A stretch of 20,543 nucleotides of DNA from Entamoeba histolytica HM-1:IMSS. Taxonomy: Eukaryota > Evosea > Mastigamoebida > Endamoebidae. The DNA lies in NCBI RefSeq assembly GCF_000208925.1, contig NW_001915099.1, forward strand, positions 1-20,543, read 5' to 3'. The position numbers and the translations under genes are program-made. Shown here piece after piece: positions 1 through 8,099 of this stretch; position 1 is the first letter of the stretch, and each line of letters starts with the position of its first letter. The notes beneath the pieces are model-generated. The model saw only the letters and a program-made list of their open reading frames with translations, searched no databases and was not told where the DNA came from.

Positions 1-2112
1 GTAAAAATGAGATATATTCAATAATAAGTGTCTAATTTAATGATTTAAAATAATTAATATTATTTTATTAATGAAAAATATTTTACTCTTTTTTATGTTT
101 ATTATTTATATGTATAATTTAAACATGATGTTTATTATATAATCAATCATATGTGTTATGTTATTATAACATGTAATAAGTGATAAAATATAAATGAATA
201 TGATATGAATATATGATATAGAATATAAAACAAAAGAATAATAAGAATAAATGATAAATAAATATAGAAATGATAATCAATGATATAATAATAAAATCAA
301 AGTATAAAAGATAAAATTAATATTAATATAAAACAAAAGAGAATAAATATAAATTGAAAATAGATATAAATGATAATAATATAAAAATGATAAAGATGAA
401 TAAACAAATAAACAAATACAACTAAATATAAAAGAATAACAATAAGAAAATCTAAATAATATAAACATAAAAAACATAAAATAAGAATAATATAATAATA
501 TATAGATAATAAGAAGAATAAAATGATATAAATAATATAAACAGAGAAATAAATATAAAAATACGATAGATAAATAACATAATAATAAAAGAATAAAAAG
601 AATAAAAATAATTAAATATGATTCATCAAATCATCTATTTCATTAATATTTCATACAAAATGAATACAAATGATTATAAAATATAAACATAAATATATAC
701 AGATTGTATATTTATCATACTTTTATTATTTTTTTTATTTTAGGAGCAAAATATAATAAGTAGAATATTCTATGGATGCAAAATATTTTGCATCGTTTTT
801 CTTTTTTTGTAAATTATTTAGACTCATTTTTCTTTGCTAATTTTCGTGCCCCTCCTATTCATATCATTGTTATTTCTAATTATTGTTATTTGTTATTTCT
901 ATTTGTGTTTCTTATTTCTTGTTCTATCTATTATTGAAATGAAATTATTCTATTCTCCATTGTTATTATATTATTCTTGTATTATTCTTGTTTGTATTAT
1001 CTGGTGTATTTTCACATTTGTTATTTCTTTAATTATTTCATTGTTTTATGTCTTATATTTTGATTATCTTTTCATTGTTTCTTTCATATTTATTTTAACT
1101 TTTATTTTCAATGATTATTTGTTCTTTACTATTCATTATTGTTTATTTTGTTATTTGTTTTGATTTTAAATTTCATTTGTTTGTGTTTCATACATCATTC
1201 TTATCATTTATTATATTTCTATTCTCTATTATTTCATTATTTGTAGTTTAAATAACAAATAGAATGAAATATATTAGTAAATTGAATGAAATGATAAGAA
1301 AATAACAAATAAAATAATGAATAATATAAATATAAAAAGAAATGAATATAAACAATGAAATTAATGAAGTAAATAATATATTTACATGAATTAAAAAAAG
1401 TCAATAATTACATCAAATAATAAATGAAATATTGTATTATTTGTAATTATAAAATAAAATGAAGTTATAATATTAAAATATTATGCAAATAAGAAAATAT
1501 GAATTAAACATGAATTAATAAATGAATATTCAAATGATGAGAATAACTAAAATATAATATAATATAATATAAATATAAAGAAGAAATAGAGAATAAAACA
1601 AGAGAATAAAATGAAATTAAACAACACAAATAAAAATGGTAAAAACAAAAGAAGAATAGAAAATAAAGAAATATTCAATGAATTGAAACAATAAATAATT
1701 AATAAAAGAGAATATTTAATGAAAGACAATATATTTATAGAGAAGATAAACCAAATAGAAATAAATAATATGACAAATTGATAATTATAAAAGATAAAAA
1801 GATAAAATAATATTTATTAATACAGTAGAAATGGATAACATTCACTAAGATAACATAAGATAAATTAATAGAATAAATTAAATTACAATATAATTCTAAT
1901 AAATAGAAGAATGAATAGTAAATACAATCAAAAAATAAGATATTATAATTTTATTTTTAAATAATGATAAAAGATAAAATGAATAATATGAAATATCTAA
2001 TTGAATAATAAAATAATTAAGAATGAAATAAGAAAAATAAAAGTATTTCATGAAAATGATTCTGAAGAGAGTGAAAATAATAATCTCAAATAAATAACAA
2101 GAAATAGAAAAA
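1..2112. other. Gene-free AT-rich region with strand-biased blocks
   Basis: No credible gene is visible in this stretch. Roughly 180-715 is rich in A and G on the plus strand, about 795-1245 is rich in T and C, and about 1250-2110 is again rich in A and G. Long open frames here (for example on the minus strand at 277-477 and 1547-1729, and on the plus strand at 834-1163) encode only monotonous Phe/Leu/Ile/Tyr strings. That is what low-complexity T-rich DNA yields by chance, so they are not called. The texture is short degenerate motifs such as ATAAGAATAAA, with no clean tandem period. Nothing resembles a tRNA array, LINE or SINE end. Confidence 0.6.
775..794. repeat. Perfect 20-bp palindrome
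   Basis: The ten bases GATGCAAAAT are followed directly by their reverse complement, giving a gapless two-fold symmetric site centred between 784 and 785. The flanking bases (G on both sides) break the symmetry. It lies between a purine-rich block to the left and a pyrimidine-rich block to the right. It could extrude a cruciform or bind a dimeric protein; no function is known to me. Confidence 0.75.
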
Positions 2113-2256
2113 TCAATATCTACTTAAATTTAATTTAGTAATTTTTATTGTTTTTGTCTTTTCTTTCCAAAAATAATAAGTTGGAATGAAGAAACTTACC
2201 ATTTGACATAAATAAGAACGTTTATCTACTGAACGTATAATCCAATGCTTACAACT
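2113..2256 (-). other. Orphan 47-codon open frame downstream of the CCDC130 gene
   Basis: Just beyond the CCDC130 stop, on the same strand, an open stretch of 47 codons starts directly after an in-frame TAG. It reads SCKHWIIRSVDKRSYLCQM at its start and ends at TGA. Its composition (Cys, His, Trp, Arg, Asp) is unlike the surrounding AT-rich noise. The TATTATAG in front looks like an Entamoeba acceptor, and GTAAGT follows the internal ATG like a donor. It may be a decayed exon, an alternative 3' exon of the CCDC130 gene, or chance. I do not recognise it. Confidence 0.25.
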
Positions 2257-2274
2257 CTATAATATTATATAATG

Positions 2275-2975
2275 TTAATCAAGAACAATAGGATAGTCAA
2301 CTTTTTTGATACAATGTTGTTCGTCTTTTTTCTGTAAGGTAAGTAATGTGTTGATCTAATATATCAGTAAAATTGAAACCTTCCTTAATTTTCTTAATTG
2401 ATAATTAATATCAAAATCTTGTTTTGAACTTAATTCTTGTAAATATAATGAATCTAATAAAGATTGTTGTTGTTCTCTTTGAGCAATTTTTTTCTGATTA
2501 TATTCTAGGAGTTCCATTTCATCTTTTGTTTCTTTTGAGTTTGTTAAAGGAAAAGAATGAGATGATTGTTTATTCATTTGCCTTCTTCCACCACGAGTAA
2601 CAACATAATCAGTATTCTATAGAATAAATTAATATATAAATTATGAAGTTATTCATACAAACAAACTTTTGGGTCACTTTGAAGTGTAATAACTGAATGA
2701 CAATCTCTACAATTTATCTCAAATTCAAAAACTTTACTTGAATAATACATTCCAACTTGTCGTTTTGTTGCATTAAAACGAGTACCTTTTCCTATGAGAT
2801 TTTTACATCCATCACACCAAATCCCGAAAGGCAATTCAATTCGAATAATCATTGTTCCATTACTTTTGATTCTTTTTCTTAAATGTGAAACTTTTCCATA
2901 CCCATTAATACTTTTATGAATTTCTGGATCAAAATCAGGTGGGATATATCGATTTATTGCTTTTCGTTCTGCCAT
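2275..2975 (-). CDS. YJU2B: CWC16-family splicing factor (CCDC130/YJU2B-like), three exons
   Basis: Spliced minus-strand gene with exons at 2975-2667, 2616-2380 and 2331-2275, giving about 200 residues. The N-terminus (AERKAINRYIPPDFDPEIH) and the core IWCDGCKNLIGKGTRFNA match the CWC16 family. The IWCDGCKN form and the following VGMYY favour CCDC130 over YJU2. Cys54/Cys57 and Cys89/Cys92 form the expected zinc site. Splicing restores the conserved DPKNTDYVV-RGGRR stretch across the first intron and a basic LRKLRKKKD tail across the second. The end (VDYPIVLD) resembles the family's C-terminal IPLV segment. Family members act in the nucleus around the catalytic steps of pre-mRNA splicing. At about 200 residues it is shorter than the human protein (about 400), mainly through loss of the disordered tail. 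The start is the first Met. It is divergent from the ubiquilin gene, with 205 bp between. Confidence 0.88.
2332..2379 (-). other. Intron 2 of the CCDC130-like gene (48 bp)
   Basis: The donor is GTTTCA, a variant of the usual GTTTGT, and the acceptor is TTACAG. Removal is phase 0 and avoids the in-frame TAG that otherwise ends the frame at 2356. An alternative acceptor (ATATTAG) would leave an intron of only 24 nt, which is too short. Confidence 0.7.
2617..2666 (-). other. Intron 1 of the CCDC130-like gene (50 bp)
   Basis: The donor is GTTTGT and the acceptor is CTATAG, both typical for Entamoeba. Splicing joins DPK to NTDYVV in phase 0, restoring a motif conserved throughout CWC16 proteins. 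Confidence 0.88.
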
Positions 2976-3137
2976 TTCTTAATCTATTGATCTTAAAAAT
3001 GATATTACTTAATTAAAAAATGATAAGCAAAGAATTAGAAATAAAAAATTCATTGCAAAAATATAAAATTTTCCTTTTTTCAAGTATATTTAATAAATAG
3101 TAAATTTATAGTATTATAAATTATAAATAATAGTAAA

Positions 3138-3145
3138 AACGAACT
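3138..3145 (+). promoter_or_regulatory. Possible GAAC-like promoter element of the ubiquilin gene
   Basis: AACGAACT lies 36 bp upstream of the start codon and differs at one base from the Entamoeba GAAC element AATGAACT. The position suits the core promoter region, but a single 7/8 match in AT-rich DNA is weak evidence. Confidence 0.3.
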
Positions 3146-3180
3146 AATAAGAGTAAGAAACTAAGAAAGAACAGATTGAG

Positions 3181-4221
3181 ATGAAAGTACTGTTTTGCAA
3201 TGTTAGTAATTCTATCCAAGAAAGTATTGATATCGAAGAGACACATACAATTACTATTGGACAAATACATCAACTCATTGCAAGTAAATTAAAGTCATTA
3301 TACTCAGACATTACATTAATATATCGAGGATATAAATTAACTGATAGCTCATTATTTTCTACAATCGGTTTGTTATATATTAATCATTTATTTAGTCTTA
3401 TTAAAAAAAAAATAAAACTCTAATAATAAAAAGGATATCAAGAAGGAAGTAAAATTATATTTATTCAAAAAAAGAAAAAACAAGAAAAACAGGAAGAAAA
3501 AGAAGAACGAATTGAAAAACAAGAACAACCACTTCATTCTGTACTTAATGATACAAGTTGTGATAGTCCAAGTGATGACTTTTTAAATGACCCAACGTTA
3601 ATCAGATTATTTCTTCAAAATGGTCTTTTTAAGGAATTCTTTGAGAAACACCCTGAAATGGAAGATATTATCAATGACCCTAAAGAATTAAAAAATATGA
3701 TGAAAATGATGAGAAACCCTCAATTAATGAATCAAGCATTAATGAATGCAGACAATGCTATTAATCAAGTTGAAAATTTACCTGGAGGTCATAATGAATT
3801 AGTTCGTTTAGTAAACGGATTTGAACCATTAGAAGATGCATTGAAACCAAACGTAAAATTTAATCCAGAAGTATCAAATGACCAATTTAAGATGGAAAAA
3901 CCACTTGACCAACCATTCAATTTATTTGAAGAACGAACGTCAGACAAACTTATGAATGATAATGGACTATTTTCTTTTGGCAATAACCCAGTATCAGGAT
4001 ATAACTCTTTTGGACTACCAGCACAAAATTATCAAACACCTTCTCTTTATGTTCCAATACCATCTCCTAGCTCAACTCTTCCACCAAGACAACGATATAG
4101 TAGCCAATTACAAAGTTTAAAGGAAATGGGATTTTTAAATGATGAAGAAAATTTAAGTGCTTTAATTCAAGCAAATGGAGAATTATCGACAGCTCTTGAC
4201 ATTTTAGAAAGAGGTCATTAA
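3181..4221 (+). CDS. UBQLN: Ubiquilin/Dsk2-type proteasome shuttle protein, two exons
   Basis: Exons 3181-3367 and 3434-4221 join to about 324 residues. Domains: an N-terminal ubiquitin-like domain (about 1-73, with TLIYRGYKLTD in the middle), a Lys/Glu-rich linker (about 75-95), one STI1-type region (about 110-200, including MRNPQLMNQALMNADNAINQ and NLPGGHNELVR, close to the ubiquilin consensus), a Pro/Ser/Asn/Tyr-rich linker, and a C-terminal UBA domain (about 285-322) with the MGF loop and ALIQANGELSTALDIL helix. Ubiquilins bind ubiquitinated clients with the UBA and the proteasome with the UBL, in the cytosol. Human ubiquilins have four STI1 repeats; I see one here, closer to yeast Dsk2. 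Without splicing, the UBL frame ends at 3423. The intron falls inside the UBL and its removal restores the domain. The internal Met at 3658 is not the start. Confidence 0.9.
3368..3433 (+). other. Intron of the ubiquilin gene (66 bp)
   Basis: The donor is GTTTGT and the acceptor is AAG, which is less usual than TAG or CAG. Splicing is phase 1: G from exon 1 plus GA from exon 2 makes Gly63, giving FSTIGYQEGSKIIF, a normal UBL ending. The nearer TAG at the end of ATTTATTTAG gives a stop after nine codons, so AAG is preferred. Confidence 0.7.
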
Positions 4222-4345
4222 AGAAAAATTCCATTCTTCTATTTTATTAAAACGTGTCTAAATTATGCTTTACACAAATACTTATTATACAATTTTTAAA
4301 AAGTAAATTATATTTTTTTTTTATTCAAATATTAAATGAACAAAT

Positions 4346-5875
4346 TCAATTAATATATGCTAAATCATCATGATGGTCAAGCTTTTTTTCTTCTTTCTTT
4401 AAAGTAGAACGTAACATCTTTCTAGTTCTTCTATATTGTTCAACTGAACCAGGAACACATTCCAATGAAGGAACAGGATGACTTTTTTTAAGTTTTTTCT
4501 TTTTAGGAATAGGAAAGCTTTGCATTACTGGAACAGTAAAAGTATTTACCATAAGTTCTTTCTTAACAAAGTAAACAATGACTTTAGATATAGTATCCAT
4601 TGAATCACTTTTTTCTTCTTTTTTTTCTTTCTCTTCTTTGCCAGATATTTTAATGTCAGTAATAATATTCATTTCAGGCTCATCCTCACATCCTAACCAA
4701 ACTCTCTCACTTGGTAATCTTAGACACATAAATTTAATTCTTGTTTTTAATGATTTAATTATTAACGTTGCTTTTACATGAGTAATATTTTTTAATGGAA
4801 TTTGTAAAGTAGCTTCTAAAGTCATTTGAAATCCATCGGTATAATCACAATCTACGTCAATAATTGTTTTACCAGTTATATCAGAATGAGATATTTTTGG
4901 ATTAGATATAATTGGTAATTTAGGACCAATTACAACATCAGTTATTTCTAATGTTTTTACCATTGATGGTAATACTGCAAATCCTATTTTCTCTTTAAAT
5001 TTCTCTTTTATTTTACTTGATATTCTATTACTATCAAAGAATTGAAAGAATAATCTATGAACTAAGAAATTAATTCCATAAAACCAATGCATTTGAGAAT
5101 TATCCATTGAAACAGCTTTTTCTGATAATCTACTTAATAAAGAAGAAAAATGAGGACGAATAATATTTTGATATTTAATTCCTTTAATTGCTTTTTTTAA
5201 TTCATAATATATTTCTTCTAAAAGATAATCATTATTAAAATGTAATAATAAACAATGACCCATTCCTAATTCTGGGTCAATTCTTTCAAGAAGAATAGAA
5301 TTTCTACTTTTAAATTTTTGACGTTTATATCGTTTGATTAATGTCATTTCTTCAAGTGATATTTTAGATAAATATTCAATTTTTTTTTGTAATGTATCAC
5401 AATGTGCTCTTTTAAATAAATTATAAGCTTCTTCTTCTGGTGTAACACATTCACTTTCACTTTCAAAAAAATGATAAAAAGTTCTTTTTTTTGGTTTTCT
5501 TTGAATACTTAATTTCATTGTTTTAGTTAAAGGAATTGGTTCAATTGTTAGTCCGTCAATAAGAAATAGTACTTTTCCTTCTACTTTAACTTTTAATTTT
5601 TTACTTTGTTTTGAGTCATTAAAATATGTTAATGTACACCATACACTTTGTAATGGAATATCAGACCGAGTAATTTGAACATATTTTTGAGGAAATAAAA
5701 GGTCTTTATCCTTGCGTTTTCTTATTTTTCTTTTTTCAAACAATTCAGCAATGATATGTAAATGTTCTTTAAAATAATCTGAACGAATATACGTAAAGAG
5801 TGTAAATACAGAAATGCTAGATAATATAGTTGATTTGATAATAACTGATAAGACTTCAGTAATAATTTCTAACAT
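4346..5875 (-). CDS. SMP-domain lipid-transfer protein (TEX2/Nvj2-like)
   Basis: Single-exon protein of 509 residues. Residues 3-30 form one strong N-terminal hydrophobic helix followed by basic residues, consistent with an ER membrane anchor. Residues about 60-190 are a beta-rich stretch in the place where TEX2/Nvj2 proteins carry a PH-like domain. Residues about 262-450 fit the SMP fold: MHWFYGINFLVHRLFFQFF, then the family's LEITDVVIGPKLPIISNPKI segment, then the DCDYTDGFQMTLEATLQIPL strands. SMP proteins move glycerolipids between membranes at ER contact sites. A Glu/Lys-rich insert (411-423) interrupts the late SMP region. A polybasic patch (458-464) follows the domain and could touch acidic membranes. 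I infer a tether-like role from architecture alone. The first Met is used. Confidence 0.75.
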   Translation of the reverse strand: MLEIITEVLSVIIKSTILSSISVFTLFTYIRSDYFKEHLHIIAELFEKRKIRKRKDKDLLFPQKYVQITRSDIPLQSVWCTLTYFNDSKQSKKLKVKVEGKVLFLIDGLTIEPIPLTKTMKLSIQRKPKKRTFYHFFESESECVTPEEEAYNLFKRAHCDTLQKKIEYLSKISLEEMTLIKRYKRQKFKSRNSILLERIDPELGMGHCLLLHFNNDYLLEEIYYELKKAIKGIKYQNIIRPHFSSLLSRLSEKAVSMDNSQMHWFYGINFLVHRLFFQFFDSNRISSKIKEKFKEKIGFAVLPSMVKTLEITDVVIGPKLPIISNPKISHSDITGKTIIDVDCDYTDGFQMTLEATLQIPLKNITHVKATLIIKSLKTRIKFMCLRLPSERVWLGCEDEPEMNIITDIKISGKEEKEKKEEKSDSMDTISKVIVYFVKKELMVNTFTVPVMQSFPIPKKKKLKKSHPVPSLECVPGSVEQYRRTRKMLRSTLKKEEKKLDHHDDLAYIN

Positions 5876-7156
5876 CTGAATTTACTAGTTAAAGAAATAT
5901 TTCATCTCTTTGATTTGTTTCCATTTTTCTTTCTAACAAAAATTTTCATTTTGAGGAGTAAATAAACTCAACAATTAACAAAAAGAAATTTTTTCAATTT
6001 AACATTTATTTTATTTTAAAGAAAGTAATTCTTATTATTACAAAATCATTTAGATGATATTATGTATTGAATCTAACATTCTCTAAATTAATAAAATCCT
6101 TTGATAAATATCCTCATAACTCTCTGTTAATCTAAAACATTGATAGTCTGTGGTTTATCTTATTCAATTAATCCTTGAAATCTCTTTGATGTATATTAAT
6201 TAACTAATAAAATCAGTTTATTCTATTCTAAGTGTAAACAATAAATGTTTAAATCAATTACATACTTCTTTGGTTCAATAGACACATTAAATGTAAAACC
6301 ATTAAACATACTTTTATTTTAATTAACATTTATAAAGTATAAATATGTTTGACCAAGAAGTGGTCTGAACTATTTTTCTTCAGCTTTTGGAATTTCTCTT
6401 GAATTATATAAAACACATCATCTTTTCAACAATTATTTACCTCCAATTTTGTAAAGAAATAAAATAAGAAATTAATACATTTAATCTATAACTTACAACT
6501 ATTTTTAAAGGAATAAAATTAAGTCCAATTGTACTAAAACTACTTCGAATTAATAAGTTATGAAAATTTATTAAGTGGAAATGTAAAATCACTAAGAAGT
6601 AGTTTAATATTAAAAAGATTTATTTTCCATTTCAAATACTATTAATTAAAATATGATATAATCATTAGAAATGTGAAAATAAATCATTTATAGAGTGTTT
6701 AATGATATAATACATTGAAGTATGAATGAAAAATATGTTTTTAATGAATTAATATGAAAAATAAAATAATATTATAATGAAATAGTTTAAATAGTAATAA
6801 GAAATTATATTGAAATTAATTATGAAATAACTAATATTAATAGTATTATTATTATAATTATTTATTATTTTATTTCATTAAAACTTTCTGAACTAATATT
6901 ATTACAATCTTATCTTCATTAAAATATATTTCTTTTCATTATGAATTTCTTTGTTAATCTTTTGTTTCATATTTTTTTGTCAAATTAACAATCCAGATAT
7001 TATCTACGTGGAAGATTTATTTTTATTTTTTTAGAGAAACAAAATATTAAATTTTATAAAAATATTTTATTAAATGAAAAAGTCAGGAAAAAAAAAGAAT
7101 GAAGAATTGAAAAAAGTCATATCTTAAAAAGTTTTTATCTAATAAATCAATACTTA
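5876..7156. other. Intergenic region, mostly AT-rich
   Basis: There is no intact gene. The part from about 6045 to 6600 is less monotonous and has broken protein-like segments on the minus strand, described separately. The stretch 6600-7156, which includes the copine promoter, is featureless AT-rich sequence to my eye. I found no tRNA or snoRNA signature and no exact GAAC element. Confidence 0.5.
6045..6600 (-). pseudogene. Possible decayed protein gene
   Basis: On the minus strand, short segments in shifting frames look more like protein than noise: SDFTFPLNKF, STIGLNFIPLK, NSREIPKAEEK, FRPLLGQTYLYF, NGFTFNVSIEPKKYVIDLN, RFQGLIE and YLSKDFINLENVRF. They are separated by stops and frame changes. 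The last resembles the N-terminal style of Entamoeba leucine-rich-repeat proteins, but the order does not fit that family and I make no assignment. G and C are also locally more frequent than in the flanks. This is a suspicion only. Confidence 0.25.
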
Positions 7157-7978
7157 ATGGGTCTTTCTTTAAGTTCTGCACAATCAAATAAACAACGATT
7201 TTCATCTAATCCTGATATTAGAAAAGCTAATTTAAAAGGTAATTATCAATCAATGGATGAATTACAAGATGGATTACGTCAAGCAGGATTAGAAAGTTCT
7301 AATTTAATTATTGGAATTGATTATACTAAGTCAAATACATGGACTGGAGCAAAAAGTTTTAATGGATATAGTCTTCATGGGTTGTTTGAAAATGTAATGA
7401 ATCCATATCAACGAGTTATTGATATTATTGGAAGAACATTAGAACCATTTGATGATGATAATCTTATTCCTGTTTATGGGTTTGGTGATGTAACAACAAC
7501 TGATAAATCAGTTTTTTCTTTTATGCCAAACGATACACCATGTAATGGATTCCAAGAAGTATTAAAACGATATAATGAAATTACACCAAGTGTACGTCTT
7601 TCTGGACCAACTAATTTTGCACCTTTAATTAATAAAGCAGTACAAATTGTTCAACGTACAAGACAATATCATATTCTTTTAATTATTGCTGATGGACAAG
7701 TTGATGCAGAACGAGCAACTAAAGCAGCAATTGAGAATGCATCAAATTATCCATTATCTATTGTAACAATTGGAGTTGGAGATGGACCATTTGATAAAAT
7801 GGAAAATTTTGATGATGAATTAGGACAATCAAAGTTTGATAATTTTAATTTTGTAAATTTCCAGAAAGTAGTAGATGGTCCTCATGTAGAAAATCCTGAA
7901 ATTGCATTTGCTACAGCAGCAATGAATGAAGTTCCAACGCAATTTTTATGTTGTAAGAAATTAGGATATTTAAATTAA
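7157..7978 (+). CDS. Copine-domain (vWA) protein without C2 domains
   Basis: Single-exon protein of 273 residues, almost all of it copine vWA domain (about 30-260). The metal-ion site is visible: D55-x-T57-x-S59 in GIDYTKSN, T152 in SGPTNFAP and D179 in IADGQVD. Family hallmarks are SLHGL, NPYQ, YGFGD and the C-terminal VPTQF. Classical copines carry two N-terminal C2 domains and plant RGLG proteins a C-terminal RING; this protein has neither. Gly2 with Ser6 (MGLSLSS) fits an N-myristoylation signal, which could replace C2 domains for membrane binding; this is inference. Cys265/Cys266 near the C-terminus could be acylated. Partners are unknown. It is convergent with the Orc1/Cdc6 gene, 121 bp away. 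Confidence 0.88.
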   Translation: MGLSLSSAQSNKQRFSSNPDIRKANLKGNYQSMDELQDGLRQAGLESSNLIIGIDYTKSNTWTGAKSFNGYSLHGLFENVMNPYQRVIDIIGRTLEPFDDDNLIPVYGFGDVTTTDKSVFSFMPNDTPCNGFQEVLKRYNEITPSVRLSGPTNFAPLINKAVQIVQRTRQYHILLIIADGQVDAERATKAAIENASNYPLSIVTIGVGDGPFDKMENFDDELGQSKFDNFNFVNFQKVVDGPHVENPEIAFATAAMNEVPTQFLCCKKLGYLN

Positions 7979-8099
7979 TATGTTATTAATAAAAAAAAAG
8001 AAAAAAAGGTTTTGTTTATAAAAAAGAAGAATAAAGTTTTTTTGTTATATTATAATGACTGTAATCTAATTGAAATAAAATTAATACAATTAACATTAC

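Noticed and set aside
277..477. 66-codon minus-strand open frame of Phe/Tyr/Ile/Ser
   Set aside because: It lies in purine-rich low-complexity DNA, where the opposite strand yields long hydrophobic frames by chance. No motif, promoter or domain.
834..1163. 109-codon plus-strand hydrophobic open frame that could pass for a membrane protein
   Set aside because: The whole T/C-rich block reads as Leu/Ile/Phe/Tyr. There are no charged loops or helix spacing, and no plausible leader.
1547..1729. 60-codon minus-strand open frame
   Set aside because: Same low-complexity cause as the other frames in the first 2 kb.
3789..3983. 64-codon minus-strand frame inside the ubiquilin gene, and similar shadows inside the SMP and Orc1/Cdc6 genes
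   Set aside because: Each overlaps a well-supported coding region in another frame and shows no protein-like features.
6261..6290. tRNA T-loop-like GGTTCAA
   Set aside because: No acceptor stem, D-arm or anticodon arm can be placed around it.
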